In this document: positions 50,692 to 59,037 of the stretch, in pieces
Numbering within the stretch: position 1 is the stretch's first letter
Layout of the letters: the number at the start of each line of letters is the position of its first letter
Source of the DNA: Arthrobacter alpinus
GTDB taxonomy: Bacteria > Actinomycetota > Actinomycetes > Actinomycetales > Micrococcaceae
Length of the DNA stretch: 64,000 nt
Direction of reading: 5' to 3'
Assembly: GCF_001294625.1 (NCBI RefSeq)
Contig: NZ_CP012677.1
Coordinates: forward strand, 248,001 to 312,000
Program-made: the position numbers and the translations under genes
The notes under the pieces: model-generated
What the model saw: the letters and a program-made list of their open reading frames with translations, nothing else
The model's database searches: none
What the model was told of the DNA's origin: nothing

Positions 50692-51884
50692 TGCTCCACC
50701 TCGACGGCGACGGCGATGCCCTGCCCGACCCCTATGCACGCCGTCATGATGCCCAGGCCGCCGCCCCGTTCGCCCACGCCGTGGGCGCAATCGATCAGGG
50801 CTCGAGTGGCGGATGCCCCGAGTGGATGGCCGAGAGCTATGGCCCCGCCGTGTGGGTTGATCAGCACATGCTTGGGTGGGTCGAGTTTGGCCAGACAGGC
50901 CAGTACAACGGCAGCGAAGGCCTCGTTGATTTCCAAAACCGCGACGTCGGCCAGGGTCCGCCCAAGCTGGTGCAGGAGCTTGTTGACCGCTTCGACCGGG
51001 GCCAGGGCGAAACGGGAAGGGTCGACTCCAACGACGGCGGAGCCAACGATGCGCGCGATCGGCAAGACGCCGGATTCTGACACCCGCCTGCCCGAGACGA
51101 TCAGCGTCGCGGCGGCACCGTCGCTCAGTGGCGAGGAATTCCCCGCAGTGACCGCCCCGCCGGCGGAAAACGCGGACGCAAGCACGGACAGTGCCCAGGC
51201 GCTAGTGGTGGGGCGGATGCACTCGTCGCGAAGAATCCCGGCCGTGGGGATGACCCGGCCTGCGTGGAAGCCGGTGTTCCAGGCGGCATCGGCGAGCGTG
51301 TGGGATCGCAGTGCCCAGGCATCCTGGCCTGCACGGCCAATTCCAAGCTCCTGGGCAATCAATTCGGCCGATCGCCCCAGGGTTTCCACCCAGGGCCCGG
51401 GAAATTTCGGGTTGACCATCCGCCAGCCGAGGGCCGTCGGCACCAGTTCCAGCTGCGTCGGCAGCCGGTCGTCGATGGGGGCGATCACCTGTGGGGCGCG
51501 GCTCATCCCCTCCACGCCGCCGGCGATCACGACGTCGGCATCCCCCGCCCGGATGGCACGCGCTGCCAGCACAATGGACTCCGCGCCTGATCCGCACAGG
51601 CGATTGACGGTTGTTGCGGGTGTGGAGACCGGGAGACCGGCAAGCAGTGCCGCCATGCGGGCAACATTGCGGTTGTCTTCACCGGCACCGTTCGCGTCGC
51701 CAAGGATGACGTCATCGACGCCGGCCGCCACTAGGGTCGGATTCCGTGCCACGATCTCGCGCAGGGGAGCCGCGGCCAAGTCATCAACCCTTGTGCGGGA
51801 AAGCGACCCTCGATATCGCCCGAAGGGCGTGCGAACGCTGTCAACGAGATAAGCGTGATTCTGGTCCATGGACGTCTTTGTCAT
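50688..51884 (-). CDS. Acetyl-CoA acetyltransferase / 3-oxoadipyl-CoA-type thiolase
   Basis: A 398-residue classical thiolase with every catalytic element: VNRLCGSGAESIVLA (Cys about 97), EINEAFAAVVLA, NPHGGAIALGHPLGASATR and MTACIGVGQGIAV (second Cys). It would release acetyl-CoA or succinyl-CoA from a 3-oxoacyl-CoA. The start at 51884 has AGGT ahead. It is transcribed away from the ligase at 51926 across only 41 bases, which contain one copy of the 17-bp element. It differs from the two unusual thiolases at 42706 and 43973 by having both cysteines. Confidence 0.93.
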   Translation of the reverse strand: MTKTSMDQNHAYLVDSVRTPFGRYRGSLSRTRVDDLAAAPLREIVARNPTLVAAGVDDVILGDANGAGEDNRNVARMAALLAGLPVSTPATTVNRLCGSGAESIVLAARAIRAGDADVVIAGGVEGMSRAPQVIAPIDDRLPTQLELVPTALGWRMVNPKFPGPWVETLGRSAELIAQELGIGRAGQDAWALRSHTLADAAWNTGFHAGRVIPTAGILRDECIRPTTSAWALSVLASAFSAGGAVTAGNSSPLSDGAAATLIVSGRRVSESGVLPIARIVGSAVVGVDPSRFALAPVEAVNKLLHQLGRTLADVAVLEINEAFAAVVLACLAKLDPPKHVLINPHGGAIALGHPLGASATRALIDCAHGVGERGGGLGIMTACIGVGQGIAVAVEVEQ

Positions 51885-51904
51885 AACCGTACCTTTCGCA
51901 TCAG

Positions 51905-51921
51905 ACTTCGTTTATAGTACT
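51905..51921. promoter_or_regulatory. Cluster element, copy 2 (ACTTCGTTTATAGTACT)
   Basis: Sits in the 41-base divergent gap between the thiolase (minus) and ligase (plus) genes, 4 bases before the ligase ATG. 15 of 17 bases match the element at 50180-50196. TATAGT also resembles a minus-10 box, so promoter and operator may overlap and the messages may be nearly leaderless. Confidence 0.6.
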
Positions 51922-51925
51922 CATT

Positions 51926-53509
51926 ATGACGATGGAAACGTTAGATGGGTTTAATGTGGTCGGTGATGTGCTCGACGCAGCCGCCCAGCGCTATGGTCAT
52001 CAGACGGCGGTGCAGGATGCCACGGGCCTGCTCACCTTTACCGAACTCCGCGACCGGTCCAGGCGTCTCGCCGACGCTTTGCTTCGGAGCGGGCTCCGTC
52101 CCGGCGACCGGGTGATCGAAGCCCTCCCGAACAGCTGTGACTTGCTGGTCAGCGAAATGGCGCTGGCGCTGGCGGGTCTGGTCCGGGTGCCATTGAACCC
52201 CCGCCTTGGTACCCGGGAATGGCGTGGCATTCGTGAAGACTGCGGTGCCCGAGGCCTCATTGCAGAGGACCAACTGGCAGGTGTTGACGGCGCCCGGATC
52301 CTTGAGAGCATCTCGTGCGAGATCTCGGTGCGAACGGATGGGGGAGGCCTGGCGGCCCTGATCGAGTCCGGATCCTGCGACACGGCCCTGCCGGCCGCCG
52401 CACCGGAGGATCTGCTCGGCCTGGCCTACTCGTCGGGAACGACCGGACTGCCGAAGGGCGCGCTGCGCACCCACCGAATGCGTCTGGCCGCCACGCACGC
52501 AATGCTGCACCATGTTATTGAACCCACCGGCGTGCCCGCAGCCTATTTACACGCGGGGCCCGCCATCCACACCAGCGGCCTATTTATCTTGCCAATGCTC
52601 GCCCTGGGCGTCAGGCAGGTCATGGCGCACCATCCACAGCCCGCCGAAATCACCCGAATAGTCGTTGCCGAAGGCATCACCCACCTGGCCCTGGTACCGA
52701 GCGTCATCGACGCGCTCACATATCTGCCCACCTCCGATCGCGCCTCCTTCGCCGGGGTGCGGATGCTGGCGTATGCCGGGGCCCCCATGCGGCCGGCCCA
52801 GACCCGGCGCTGCGCCGAACTGCTAACCGATCGCCTGGTGCAGTACTACGGACTGGTCGAGGCGATCCCTCCGCTCACCGTGCTCAACATCGATGACCAC
52901 GCCCGCGGCTTGGGAGAAGAGCCGTCCCTGCTCACCTCGGCCGGCCGGGTGGTATCGGAGGCGCGGATGGAGATTCTGGCGGACGACGGCGTCGGCGAGA
53001 TTGTGGTCAGCGGTGCCATGGTGGCACCAGGGTATTGGAACGCCGCCGAACGGGCCGACCTGGGCAAGTCGTTCAGGGCTGATGCCCTACTCACGGGCGA
53101 CGTGGGCCGGATCGTGGACGGATACTTGTATCTCACCGATCGCAAGAACAACATGTTGATCAGCGGCGGATACAACATCTATCCCGCCGAAATCGAAGCA
53201 GCCGTCGAATCATGTGAGGGCCTACGCGACGTCGTTGTGGTCGGTCTCGCTGATGAGCGCTGGGGGGAGCGAATCACCTTGGCCTATACGACAAAGTCCG
53301 GGCACGATCTAAACGACGGTCAGCAAGAAGAGCTCCGTGAGCGTTTAGCGGCCCTGACCCGGCACAAGCAACCGAAGGCGTGCCATTTCATGCCCGATTT
53401 CCCTCTCGGAGCCACCGGCAAGATCGACCGGAGATCCGTCGCGGCGCGACTTGCCGCCGTCGAACTTTCCCTCCAGCCCAACTGCTCCCGAAAGGACCCT
53501 ACCCCATGA
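51926..53509 (+). CDS. AMP-forming acyl-CoA ligase (second)
   Basis: A 527-residue adenylate-forming enzyme. ATP loop LAYSSGTTGLPKGALRTHR (about residues 172-190), LTGDVGRIVDGYLYLTDRK, NNMLISGGYNIYPAEIEA and catalytic Lys in GATGKIDRRSV. It is of the fatty/aryl acid ligase type and not close to the ligase at 45154. It overlaps the nitronate monooxygenase gene (ATGA at 53506-53509). With two ligases the cluster may activate two acids, for example the two halves of a cleaved alkene. Confidence 0.92.
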   Translation: MTMETLDGFNVVGDVLDAAAQRYGHQTAVQDATGLLTFTELRDRSRRLADALLRSGLRPGDRVIEALPNSCDLLVSEMALALAGLVRVPLNPRLGTREWRGIREDCGARGLIAEDQLAGVDGARILESISCEISVRTDGGGLAALIESGSCDTALPAAAPEDLLGLAYSSGTTGLPKGALRTHRMRLAATHAMLHHVIEPTGVPAAYLHAGPAIHTSGLFILPMLALGVRQVMAHHPQPAEITRIVVAEGITHLALVPSVIDALTYLPTSDRASFAGVRMLAYAGAPMRPAQTRRCAELLTDRLVQYYGLVEAIPPLTVLNIDDHARGLGEEPSLLTSAGRVVSEARMEILADDGVGEIVVSGAMVAPGYWNAAERADLGKSFRADALLTGDVGRIVDGYLYLTDRKNNMLISGGYNIYPAEIEAAVESCEGLRDVVVVGLADERWGERITLAYTTKSGHDLNDGQQEELRERLAALTRHKQPKACHFMPDFPLGATGKIDRRSVAARLAAVELSLQPNCSRKDPTP

Positions 53510-54450
53510 CCCCCTTGGAACTACTTGAGCGCCTGCGCATCCCGGTGATGGCAGCACCGATGTTTCTGGCATCCGGGCCCGAGCTCGTCATCGCGGCGAG
53601 CCGTGCCGGCATCATCGGCTCGTTCCCCACGCCGAACTGCCGCACGGCCGAGGAGCTCGATGCGTGGCTGACCCAGATCACCACAGCACTGGGCACCGGC
53701 GCCGACGCCCAGCCCTGGGCGCTGAATCTCATTACGCACTCGACGAACACACGCCTCGGTGCCGACCTGGAAATGGTTGAGAAGCACCGCCCGCCGATCG
53801 TTATCACTGCCCTCGGCTCGCCCCGGCCCGTGGTGGAGGTGGTGCATTCCTATGGTGGGATCGTGCTCGCAGACGTTGTTTCGATGAAGCTTGCCCGCAA
53901 GGCCGCAGACGCCGGGGCCGACGGGCTCGTGTGCGTATCTTCGGGCGCGGGCGGACATACCGGCCACCTATCGCCGCTGCCGTTCATCGCCGCCGTGCGT
54001 GAGCGCTTCGATGGCCTGGTGTGTGTGGGAGGTGGCATCGCAACCGGTGCAGGTATTGCTGGCGCCGTTGCTGCCGGGGCTGATCTGGTCTATATGGGCA
54101 CGCGCTTCCTCGCCACGAAGGAGAGCATCGCCTTGGAGGGTCACAAGAAGATGGTGGTCGACAGTGAGATAGATGACCTTGTTGTCTCTGCGGCCATCAC
54201 CGGCACGCCGGCATCCTGGTTGCGTGCTTCGCTAGAAGCCGTCGGCATCGATCCCTCCGCAACGGGCGCCACCTCACGGGACTACTCCATGGAGGCGTCC
54301 AACGTTCGACGTTGGAAGGACACCTGGGCTGCAGGTCAGGGGCTCAACAGCATTGACGCGATCGAGACCACAGCGGATATTGTCGATCGCTTGGTGGCCG
54401 AGTACGGCGCTGCGTGGGATCGAGTCGACAGGATTGCCACCACCCGCTGA
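53506..54450 (+). CDS. Nitronate monooxygenase-family FMN protein
   Basis: A 314-residue TIM-barrel FMN enzyme from the ATG at 53506 (MTPLELLERL). FMN/active-site phrases: PVMAAPMFLASGPELV, CVSSGAGGHTGHLSPLPF with the catalytic His, and VCVGGGIATGAGIAGAVAAGADLVYMGTRF (in parts). True nitronate oxidation is only one activity of the family; many members are 2-oxoacyl/enoyl reductases or unknown oxidoreductases in acyl-CoA clusters. Its place after a CoA ligase and before the regulator gene fits the latter. Confidence 0.88.
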   Translation: MTPLELLERLRIPVMAAPMFLASGPELVIAASRAGIIGSFPTPNCRTAEELDAWLTQITTALGTGADAQPWALNLITHSTNTRLGADLEMVEKHRPPIVITALGSPRPVVEVVHSYGGIVLADVVSMKLARKAADAGADGLVCVSSGAGGHTGHLSPLPFIAAVRERFDGLVCVGGGIATGAGIAGAVAAGADLVYMGTRFLATKESIALEGHKKMVVDSEIDDLVVSAAITGTPASWLRASLEAVGIDPSATGATSRDYSMEASNVRRWKDTWAAGQGLNSIDAIETTADIVDRLVAEYGAAWDRVDRIATTR

Positions 54451-54463
54451 CTATACTGGCAAG

Positions 54464-55402
54464 GTGTCAGTAACTATTCCGCCCGGTGGCAGTGCAATCG
54501 GGTCAGCACTGCTCGCGCTCGGGGACCGCTGGACACTGCTGATCCTCCAGCGGGCCTTCGTTCTCCACACCCGCCGCTTTAGCGACTGGCGTGCGCAGCT
54601 AGGCGTCAGCGACTCTACGCTGGCCGCACGGCTGCGTGATCTGGTCGCCGCCGAACTCCTCGTACGCGCACCTTACGATGACAACGGCCGTACCCGCGAA
54701 GAGTATCTGCTCACGCCGCGGGCGCTGGAGCTGTACAGCCTGTTCCTGGTGATCTGGGGTTGGGAGCAGGCCTCGATGCCAGGCGCCAAAGACGCGCCGC
54801 ATCTGATCCACGATAAATGCGGGCAGTCGATTCTTCCGCACCTGGGGTGTGGTGTCTGCGGGACCGCCCCGGTCACGGCGCGCGAGACCACCGCTGAGCG
54901 CGCTGAGCATGCCGAGTTCGCGAAGATCAGTGTGCCCAGGCTGCACCGTCGCGCCCAAGAGACGGGCACCCCGACGGATGCCATTTCCTATTTCCCGCAG
55001 ACGATGGGGATTCTCGGCGACCGCTGGAGTACAGCGATCCTTGCAGCATCCTTCATTGGCATCCGGCGTTTCAACGCTTTCAAGTCGGAGCTTGGCATTG
55101 CTCCGTCGATCCTCTCGGACCGGCTGCGACGCTTCGTCGGCGTCGGCGTGCTGCACGCTCCCAATGACGCGGGCGAGTACCGCCTCACCGCCAAGGGCAT
55201 GGGCTTCTTCCCAACCTTTGCCCTCATCGTGGACTGGGCTCAGCGATGGTATGCCGCTGCGCCCAGTCGTGAGCTGACCATCCGACACACCGCCTGCGGG
55301 GCGCCGCTGCACCCAGTCCTTTTCTGCTCACTGTGTGGTGAGCTGCTAGAGCGCACCACCGTCCACTTTGAGTTCTCACCGACCACAACGCAGAGAGTCT
55401 GA
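54464..55402 (+). CDS. Tandem HxlR-type regulator with two Cys motifs
   Basis: A 312-residue protein with two HxlR winged-helix domains in one chain. The first (about residues 10-105: LLALGDRWTLLILQRAFV, FSDWRAQLGVSDSTLAARL) and the second (about 170-260: MGILGDRWSTAILAASFIG, FNAFKSELGIAPSILSDRL) are each followed by a similar Cys motif, HDKCGQSILPHLGCGVCG and HTACGAPLHPVLFCSLCG. HxlR proteins normally have one domain and act as dimers; this one is a built-in dimer. The GTG at 54464 is chosen because TATACT lies 7 bases upstream with no ribosome site, suggesting a leaderless message. TACTG and CAGTA flank the start as an inverted pair. Confidence 0.85.
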   Translation: MSVTIPPGGSAIGSALLALGDRWTLLILQRAFVLHTRRFSDWRAQLGVSDSTLAARLRDLVAAELLVRAPYDDNGRTREEYLLTPRALELYSLFLVIWGWEQASMPGAKDAPHLIHDKCGQSILPHLGCGVCGTAPVTARETTAERAEHAEFAKISVPRLHRRAQETGTPTDAISYFPQTMGILGDRWSTAILAASFIGIRRFNAFKSELGIAPSILSDRLRRFVGVGVLHAPNDAGEYRLTAKGMGFFPTFALIVDWAQRWYAAAPSRELTIRHTACGAPLHPVLFCSLCGELLERTTVHFEFSPTTTQRV

Positions 55403-56140
55403 ACCGGGCCGTCGATCTGTCCTGGATTGTGCTGGTCCTCCCCATCGCCGACCCGGCCCGGGTGCTTGGCGATGTCTTCTTCGACGGCGTCACCACCTTG
55501 CTCGACGGCGACGGACTCACCGCCATGGTCTGAACCCCGGACCAGAACTGGTGGCGGACGCACACCAGCCAGCTGGGCACGTTCTGAAGTTTGTCCAGAT
55601 TGATGTTCAATGGCACGCGGGTTACCAGCGGTGTCCTTGTCAGTGCCTTCGCCTCGTGCCTGGGCCAGAACCTACGTGAGCTCGTCGGGAGGAGAATCCC
55701 CTAAATACGAGTAGCACCACGACCATCTCCACGGTGTTCATCATCATGGGTATCCTGTTGGCCGGTGTTGGCCGGTGTTGGCCGGTGTTGGGCCGGCATG
55801 CGGCAAATGCGGCGATTGACCACTTTCGTGGTGAGAGTGGCTCGCGGGAACGATTGGGAGTGGCCTAACGCTGTTCGTGATCGAATGATGGGTGTTTCAT
55901 GGGCGATCCCCATTACAGGGTGCGGAGTCAGATTGACCTCAACCGGCTCAGGCGGCAAACATCTGAGTTTTAGTACCATGCGTTGTCATGCATCATTGCA
56001 GCCAATAAAGGTCAAAAATAGCCAACAACAAAATGGAAACGGTAATCTAGTCGACAGCTGGTCAGGGGGAGGTCCCTGGTGCCGGATCATGGTGAGGTGT
56101 CATCGTGCGTTTTGGGTGACCGGAGGATCTCCATCTCTTG
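55403..56140. other. Gene-poor stretch with a tandem 10-bp repeat
   Basis: Directly after the HxlR stop a short frame reads NRAVDLSWIVLVLPIADPA then RVLGDVFFDGVTTLLDGDG and ends at about 55533. It looks like the hydrophobic end of a lost membrane protein but is not recognised. GCCGGTGTTG is repeated three times in tandem at 55761-55790, with partial units on both sides. From about 55980 the DNA is more AT-rich and contains ATGGAAACGGTAAT (near 56033), similar to the element at 56141. No complete gene is seen. Confidence 0.4.
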
Positions 56141-56141
56141 A

Positions 56142-56197
56142 TGGAAACGATTCCGAGATGCGTACTTTCTTCAGTTACCGCGATCGCGGTAACTGAA
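56142..56197. promoter_or_regulatory. Two operator-like palindromes ahead of a truncated lipoprotein gene
   Basis: TGGAAACGATTCCG (56142-56155) has the CG-centred form of LacI-type operators. Fifteen bases on, 56170-56197 is a perfect 28-bp palindrome; its left half is TTCAGTTACCGCGA and the right half its exact complement. Both lie about 90-140 bases upstream of the lipoprotein start at 56284. They look like the control region of an importer operon whose body has been lost. Confidence 0.55.
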
Positions 56198-56283
56198 ACG
56201 GGGGTCACATTCGAAACCTCATACTCTGATTGAACCCTCCCACTCGCGGGCTCCCCACCAAGATTGTATTCAAAGGCTGCACC

Positions 56284-56517
56284 ATGATTTCCAAACGTAG
56301 TGCTATGAAGATTGGTACGCTGCTCTGTGCCGTAATGGCTCTCTCCGCCTGCGGCGGTGCATCGAACTCGAAGGGTGCCGCGGAGTCCAGCGAACCAGTC
56401 ACCGGTGGTGAGCTTGTTGTCGCGTCTCTCCCATCGATGATCGACGGGTCTGACGCCTGTGGGTCAACAGGGAGTTGTGTCATGCAATGCCCACAAAGCG
56501 TCACAGTTCGGAAATGA
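56284..56517 (+). pseudogene. Truncated ABC-importer solute-binding lipoprotein (N-terminal fragment)
   Basis: Starts MISKRSAMKIGTLLCAVMAL with lipobox SACGG, then EPVTGGELVVASLPSMID, the opening of a peptide-type (family 5) binding protein, about 55 residues. After SMID the text (GSDACGSTGSCVMQ) is foreign, and the frame ends at 56517 inside the convergent VOC gene. A full protein would have some 550 residues, so a deletion removed more than nine tenths of it, at a join near 56450. The signal peptide may still be expressed but no transporter genes follow. Confidence 0.7.
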
Positions 56518-57385
56518 TGATCTTCTTCATGGTGAGCATGCGCTGGTAGGCGCCTGGGTACTTCATCAGTTCGCCCATGTTCTGGGGCACGATCTGCCAA
56601 CTCACGCCAAAACGGTCCACCAGCCAGCCACATTGTTCGGCTTCGGGTACCTCGGAAAGTTCCTCCCACAATTTGTCGATCTCATCCTGGCTCGCGCAGG
56701 AGACTTGCAAGGAGAGCCCTGGTGTGAAGGTGAAGTGGTGATCCGTGCCGCCGTCCATGGCGGAGAACCACTGGCTGGCGAGGTGGAACTCGGCGAAGAG
56801 GATGCCACCGGAGTCTCCTGGCTTAGGTACCACCATTTCGGTGCCCGAATCCGGGAGAAGGCCGGCGTAGAGGTCGATGGCCTGCTGGGCCTGGGCCACA
56901 GGGCCGGTGAACAGGAACTGTGGAATCAGCATCGGTCGTTGGTTTCCGGCCGGGTCGGCCAGCATGAGCTGCCAGTTCACCCCCAAACGGTCCTCGACCC
57001 AGCCGTACAGCTTGCTGTGCGGGTACTCGCCCAATGCCATGCGCACCTCGCCCCCATCTGCGAAGGCTTCCCACACGCTGTGGATGCAGGTGCGCGCCTC
57101 CTCTTCGCCGCCGTCGAACATCAGCGGATCCATGTTCAGGATGAACGACAGGGCAGGCGTTGGACGGAACTCGGTCCCGGCATTAATGAGGCGGATCTGG
57201 TAGCCGCCAACGCTCACATCAACCACCAGCGGTTTCCCTGCAAAATCGCGTTGGGAGTCCGGCAAGTCCTGCCCCGGATAGGACATGGTGACCTCAGCCG
57301 ACGTTTTCGGAAGCACGGCAGAATAGAATTCGCCGGCCTCCACCGCATTGCCCTGGCACCATACGTTGGGCACGATCCGTTGCAT
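56501..57385 (-). CDS. Two-domain VOC / PhnB-like protein
   Basis: A 294-residue protein, ATG at 57385 after CGAGGAGG, made of two similar vicinal-oxygen-chelate units of the PhnB / 3-demethylubiquinone-methyltransferase-like type. Unit 1 has VPNVWCQGNAVEAGEFYSAVLP and GWVEDRLGVNWQLML. Unit 2 has LFTGPVAQAQQAIDLYAGLLP and GWLVDRFGVSWQIVP. Each ends with the same G-W-x-x-D-R-x-G-V-x-W-Q phrase. Family members bind metals or small molecules; enzymatic roles are mostly unproven. Its 3' end overlaps the truncated lipoprotein frame. Confidence 0.88.
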   Translation of the reverse strand: MQRIVPNVWCQGNAVEAGEFYSAVLPKTSAEVTMSYPGQDLPDSQRDFAGKPLVVDVSVGGYQIRLINAGTEFRPTPALSFILNMDPLMFDGGEEEARTCIHSVWEAFADGGEVRMALGEYPHSKLYGWVEDRLGVNWQLMLADPAGNQRPMLIPQFLFTGPVAQAQQAIDLYAGLLPDSGTEMVVPKPGDSGGILFAEFHLASQWFSAMDGGTDHHFTFTPGLSLQVSCASQDEIDKLWEELSEVPEAEQCGWLVDRFGVSWQIVPQNMGELMKYPGAYQRMLTMKKIIISEL

Positions 57386-57919
57386 GATTCCTCCTCGCGA
57401 ACTATTTCAGCATGGCACGATCGTCAGGCGCCATCAATAGATGACGAATCGGAAATGTGCCCGCACCGGGGATATTCCACCGTCTAGACGCACAGGCCCA
57501 CAGCCGGACGAGGTTGAACTGGACAGCGCCAGGGGAGGGGCGCCGTCGTCCGCTTCCAAAAAACGGGTGCTGGCCAGGACGAACTTACCTCTGAATACAG
57601 AGCCTGGCTCACCCAACGAGGAACAATATAGCCCAGCGTAAAAAACTGATTGACAGTTATAGGAGCATCGCGTAGGGGGTAAGCGCCTTCGTGATCGCCC
57701 GACGTTGACTCATCGTAAGCTCCATGCCTCACAGTATCCCGCCAGCAACCACCAGCAGGAACGATGCGCCGCTACCTGGACACTACCAAATGATTCTTCG
57801 ATAGCAGCTAGGCGGGCATGTTTGCTGAGTAAATGCGGAAGTTCGCTTTCCACCGTGGGGTGTCGTACCGTGAGGAATAGCCCTATCAAGCCGTTGGGGA
57901 ACGGATAAGAGGAGAAATC
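57386..57919. other. 534-base intergenic region ahead of the surface-protein locus
   Basis: No gene was recognised on either strand. Short frames have Pro/Ser/Arg-rich shadow-like composition. The right part should hold the promoter of the five-gene locus, and AGAGGAG lies just before its first ATG at 57920. No obvious operator palindrome was found. Confidence 0.4.
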
Positions 57920-58465
57920 ATGAATAAGTTGGCCAAAGGTGCTATTGCCGCGGGTGCCGCAGGAATCTTGTTGCTCGGTGGTCTCGGAACGCTGGCTTTC
58001 TGGAACGACTCAACGGCCGTCAACGGTGGGAACGTGACCACTGGAACACTGGCCCTCAGTGATGCGGTATGTGACGGCGGGTGGGTATATGCGGTCGGCA
58101 ATGCCGGAGTAGGCGCCCCGGTAGGGCTGATTGTTCCGGGCGACACGATCTCCAAGGAATGCACGTTCGCGATCACTGCAACCGGTGACAACCTGGAAGC
58201 GGACCTCGTCATCCCTGCGGAGGTAACCTTCACTAGCAGTCCCGATGCCCCCACGCTCAATGCAACGGCCTCGGCGAGTTACACGACTGCTGGCGGTGTG
58301 ACTGGCGCTACCGTAACTTCTGCCAATGACGGGGACATTGTCACAGCCACTATCAAGGTTGTGTTTCCGTTCGGGGATGCCGCCCTTGTCAATACCAACG
58401 ACACGCAAGGGATCCTATCTACCTTGGACGACATCACCGTCTCGCTCGCCCAGACGGAGTCCTGA
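57920..58465 (+). CDS. Alternate-type (SipW) signal peptide protein, camelysin/TasA-like cargo 1
   Basis: A 181-residue secreted protein. The signal MNKLAKGAIAAGAAGILLLGG leads into LGTLAFWNDSTAV, the G-T-x-A-(Y/F)-(W/F)-x-D phrase of SipW-dependent proteins, then GGNVTTGTLALSDA, the start of the beta-rich mature part. A strong ribosome site precedes it. The family includes fibre-forming TasA and camelysin of bacilli. The directly following gene encodes a signal peptidase of the SipW type. A surface or extracellular-filament role is inferred from this pairing; self-assembly is unproven. Confidence 0.85.
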   Translation: MNKLAKGAIAAGAAGILLLGGLGTLAFWNDSTAVNGGNVTTGTLALSDAVCDGGWVYAVGNAGVGAPVGLIVPGDTISKECTFAITATGDNLEADLVIPAEVTFTSSPDAPTLNATASASYTTAGGVTGATVTSANDGDIVTATIKVVFPFGDAALVNTNDTQGILSTLDDITVSLAQTES

Positions 58466-58488
58466 TCTTTCGCATCGAGCGCTGAGTA

Positions 58489-59037
58489 ATGGTTGTCCGG
58501 TCCTTACTTCGCTGGTTCGGGCAAGTTGTTGCGTGGCTGCTGATCCTTTCGGTGGCAGCGAGCGTGGCGGTGGCGGTGGTAATCCCGAGGATCACTGGCG
58601 CAACACCGTACACGATTCTTACCGGATCGATGCAGCCGGAGTTGCCTCCCGGGACCTTGGTGGTGGTGAGACCGGTTGATGCTAACAAGATCAGCATCGG
58701 CTCGGTCATCACCTACCAACTCCAATCAGGCAAGGCTACCAACGTCACCCACCGTGTAGTGGCTCAAGGCTTCGACACCAAGGGCGGACTGCGTTTTCAG
58801 ACTCAGGGAGATGCCAACAACGTTCCTGACGAGAATTGGGTCAAACCAATTCAGATCAAAGGCGAAAAGTGGTACGCAGTTCCCTACCTAGGATACGTCA
58901 ACAACATACTCATCCGAGAGGAGAGACAGATGGCGGTATACATCGCGGCTGCGCTCCTTCTCGGGTATGCGGCATTTTCGTTCATCGGAGCCATCCGAGA
59001 TCGTGGAGGTCACCGCAGAACCTCGGCCGACTCTTGA
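58489..59037 (+). CDS. SipW-type (Ser/His, ER-like) signal peptidase I
   Basis: A 182-residue membrane peptidase. An N-terminal helix (WLLILSVAASVAVAVVIP) is followed by the nucleophile phrase TILTGSMQPELPPG (Ser47), then NVTHRVVAQG with His88 in place of the Lys of ordinary bacterial signal peptidases. A second helix (MAVYIAAALLLGYAAFSFIG) is near the end. This Ser/His form is the archaeal/eukaryotic-like branch to which SipW belongs, used for special cargo. It is flanked on both sides by cargo genes. The next gene begins with TTG overlapping its TGA. Confidence 0.9.
   Translation: MVVRSLLRWFGQVVAWLLILSVAASVAVAVVIPRITGATPYTILTGSMQPELPPGTLVVVRPVDANKISIGSVITYQLQSGKATNVTHRVVAQGFDTKGGLRFQTQGDANNVPDENWVKPIQIKGEKWYAVPYLGYVNNILIREERQMAVYIAAALLLGYAAFSFIGAIRDRGGHRRTSADS

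Noticed and set aside
50716..51852. 378-residue open frame on the plus strand
   Set aside because: Opposite-strand shadow of the thiolase at 50688-51884; Ser/Pro/Arg-rich with no motif.
56459..57487. 342-residue open frame on the plus strand
   Set aside because: Shadow of the VOC gene, which has two matching domains and a good ribosome site.
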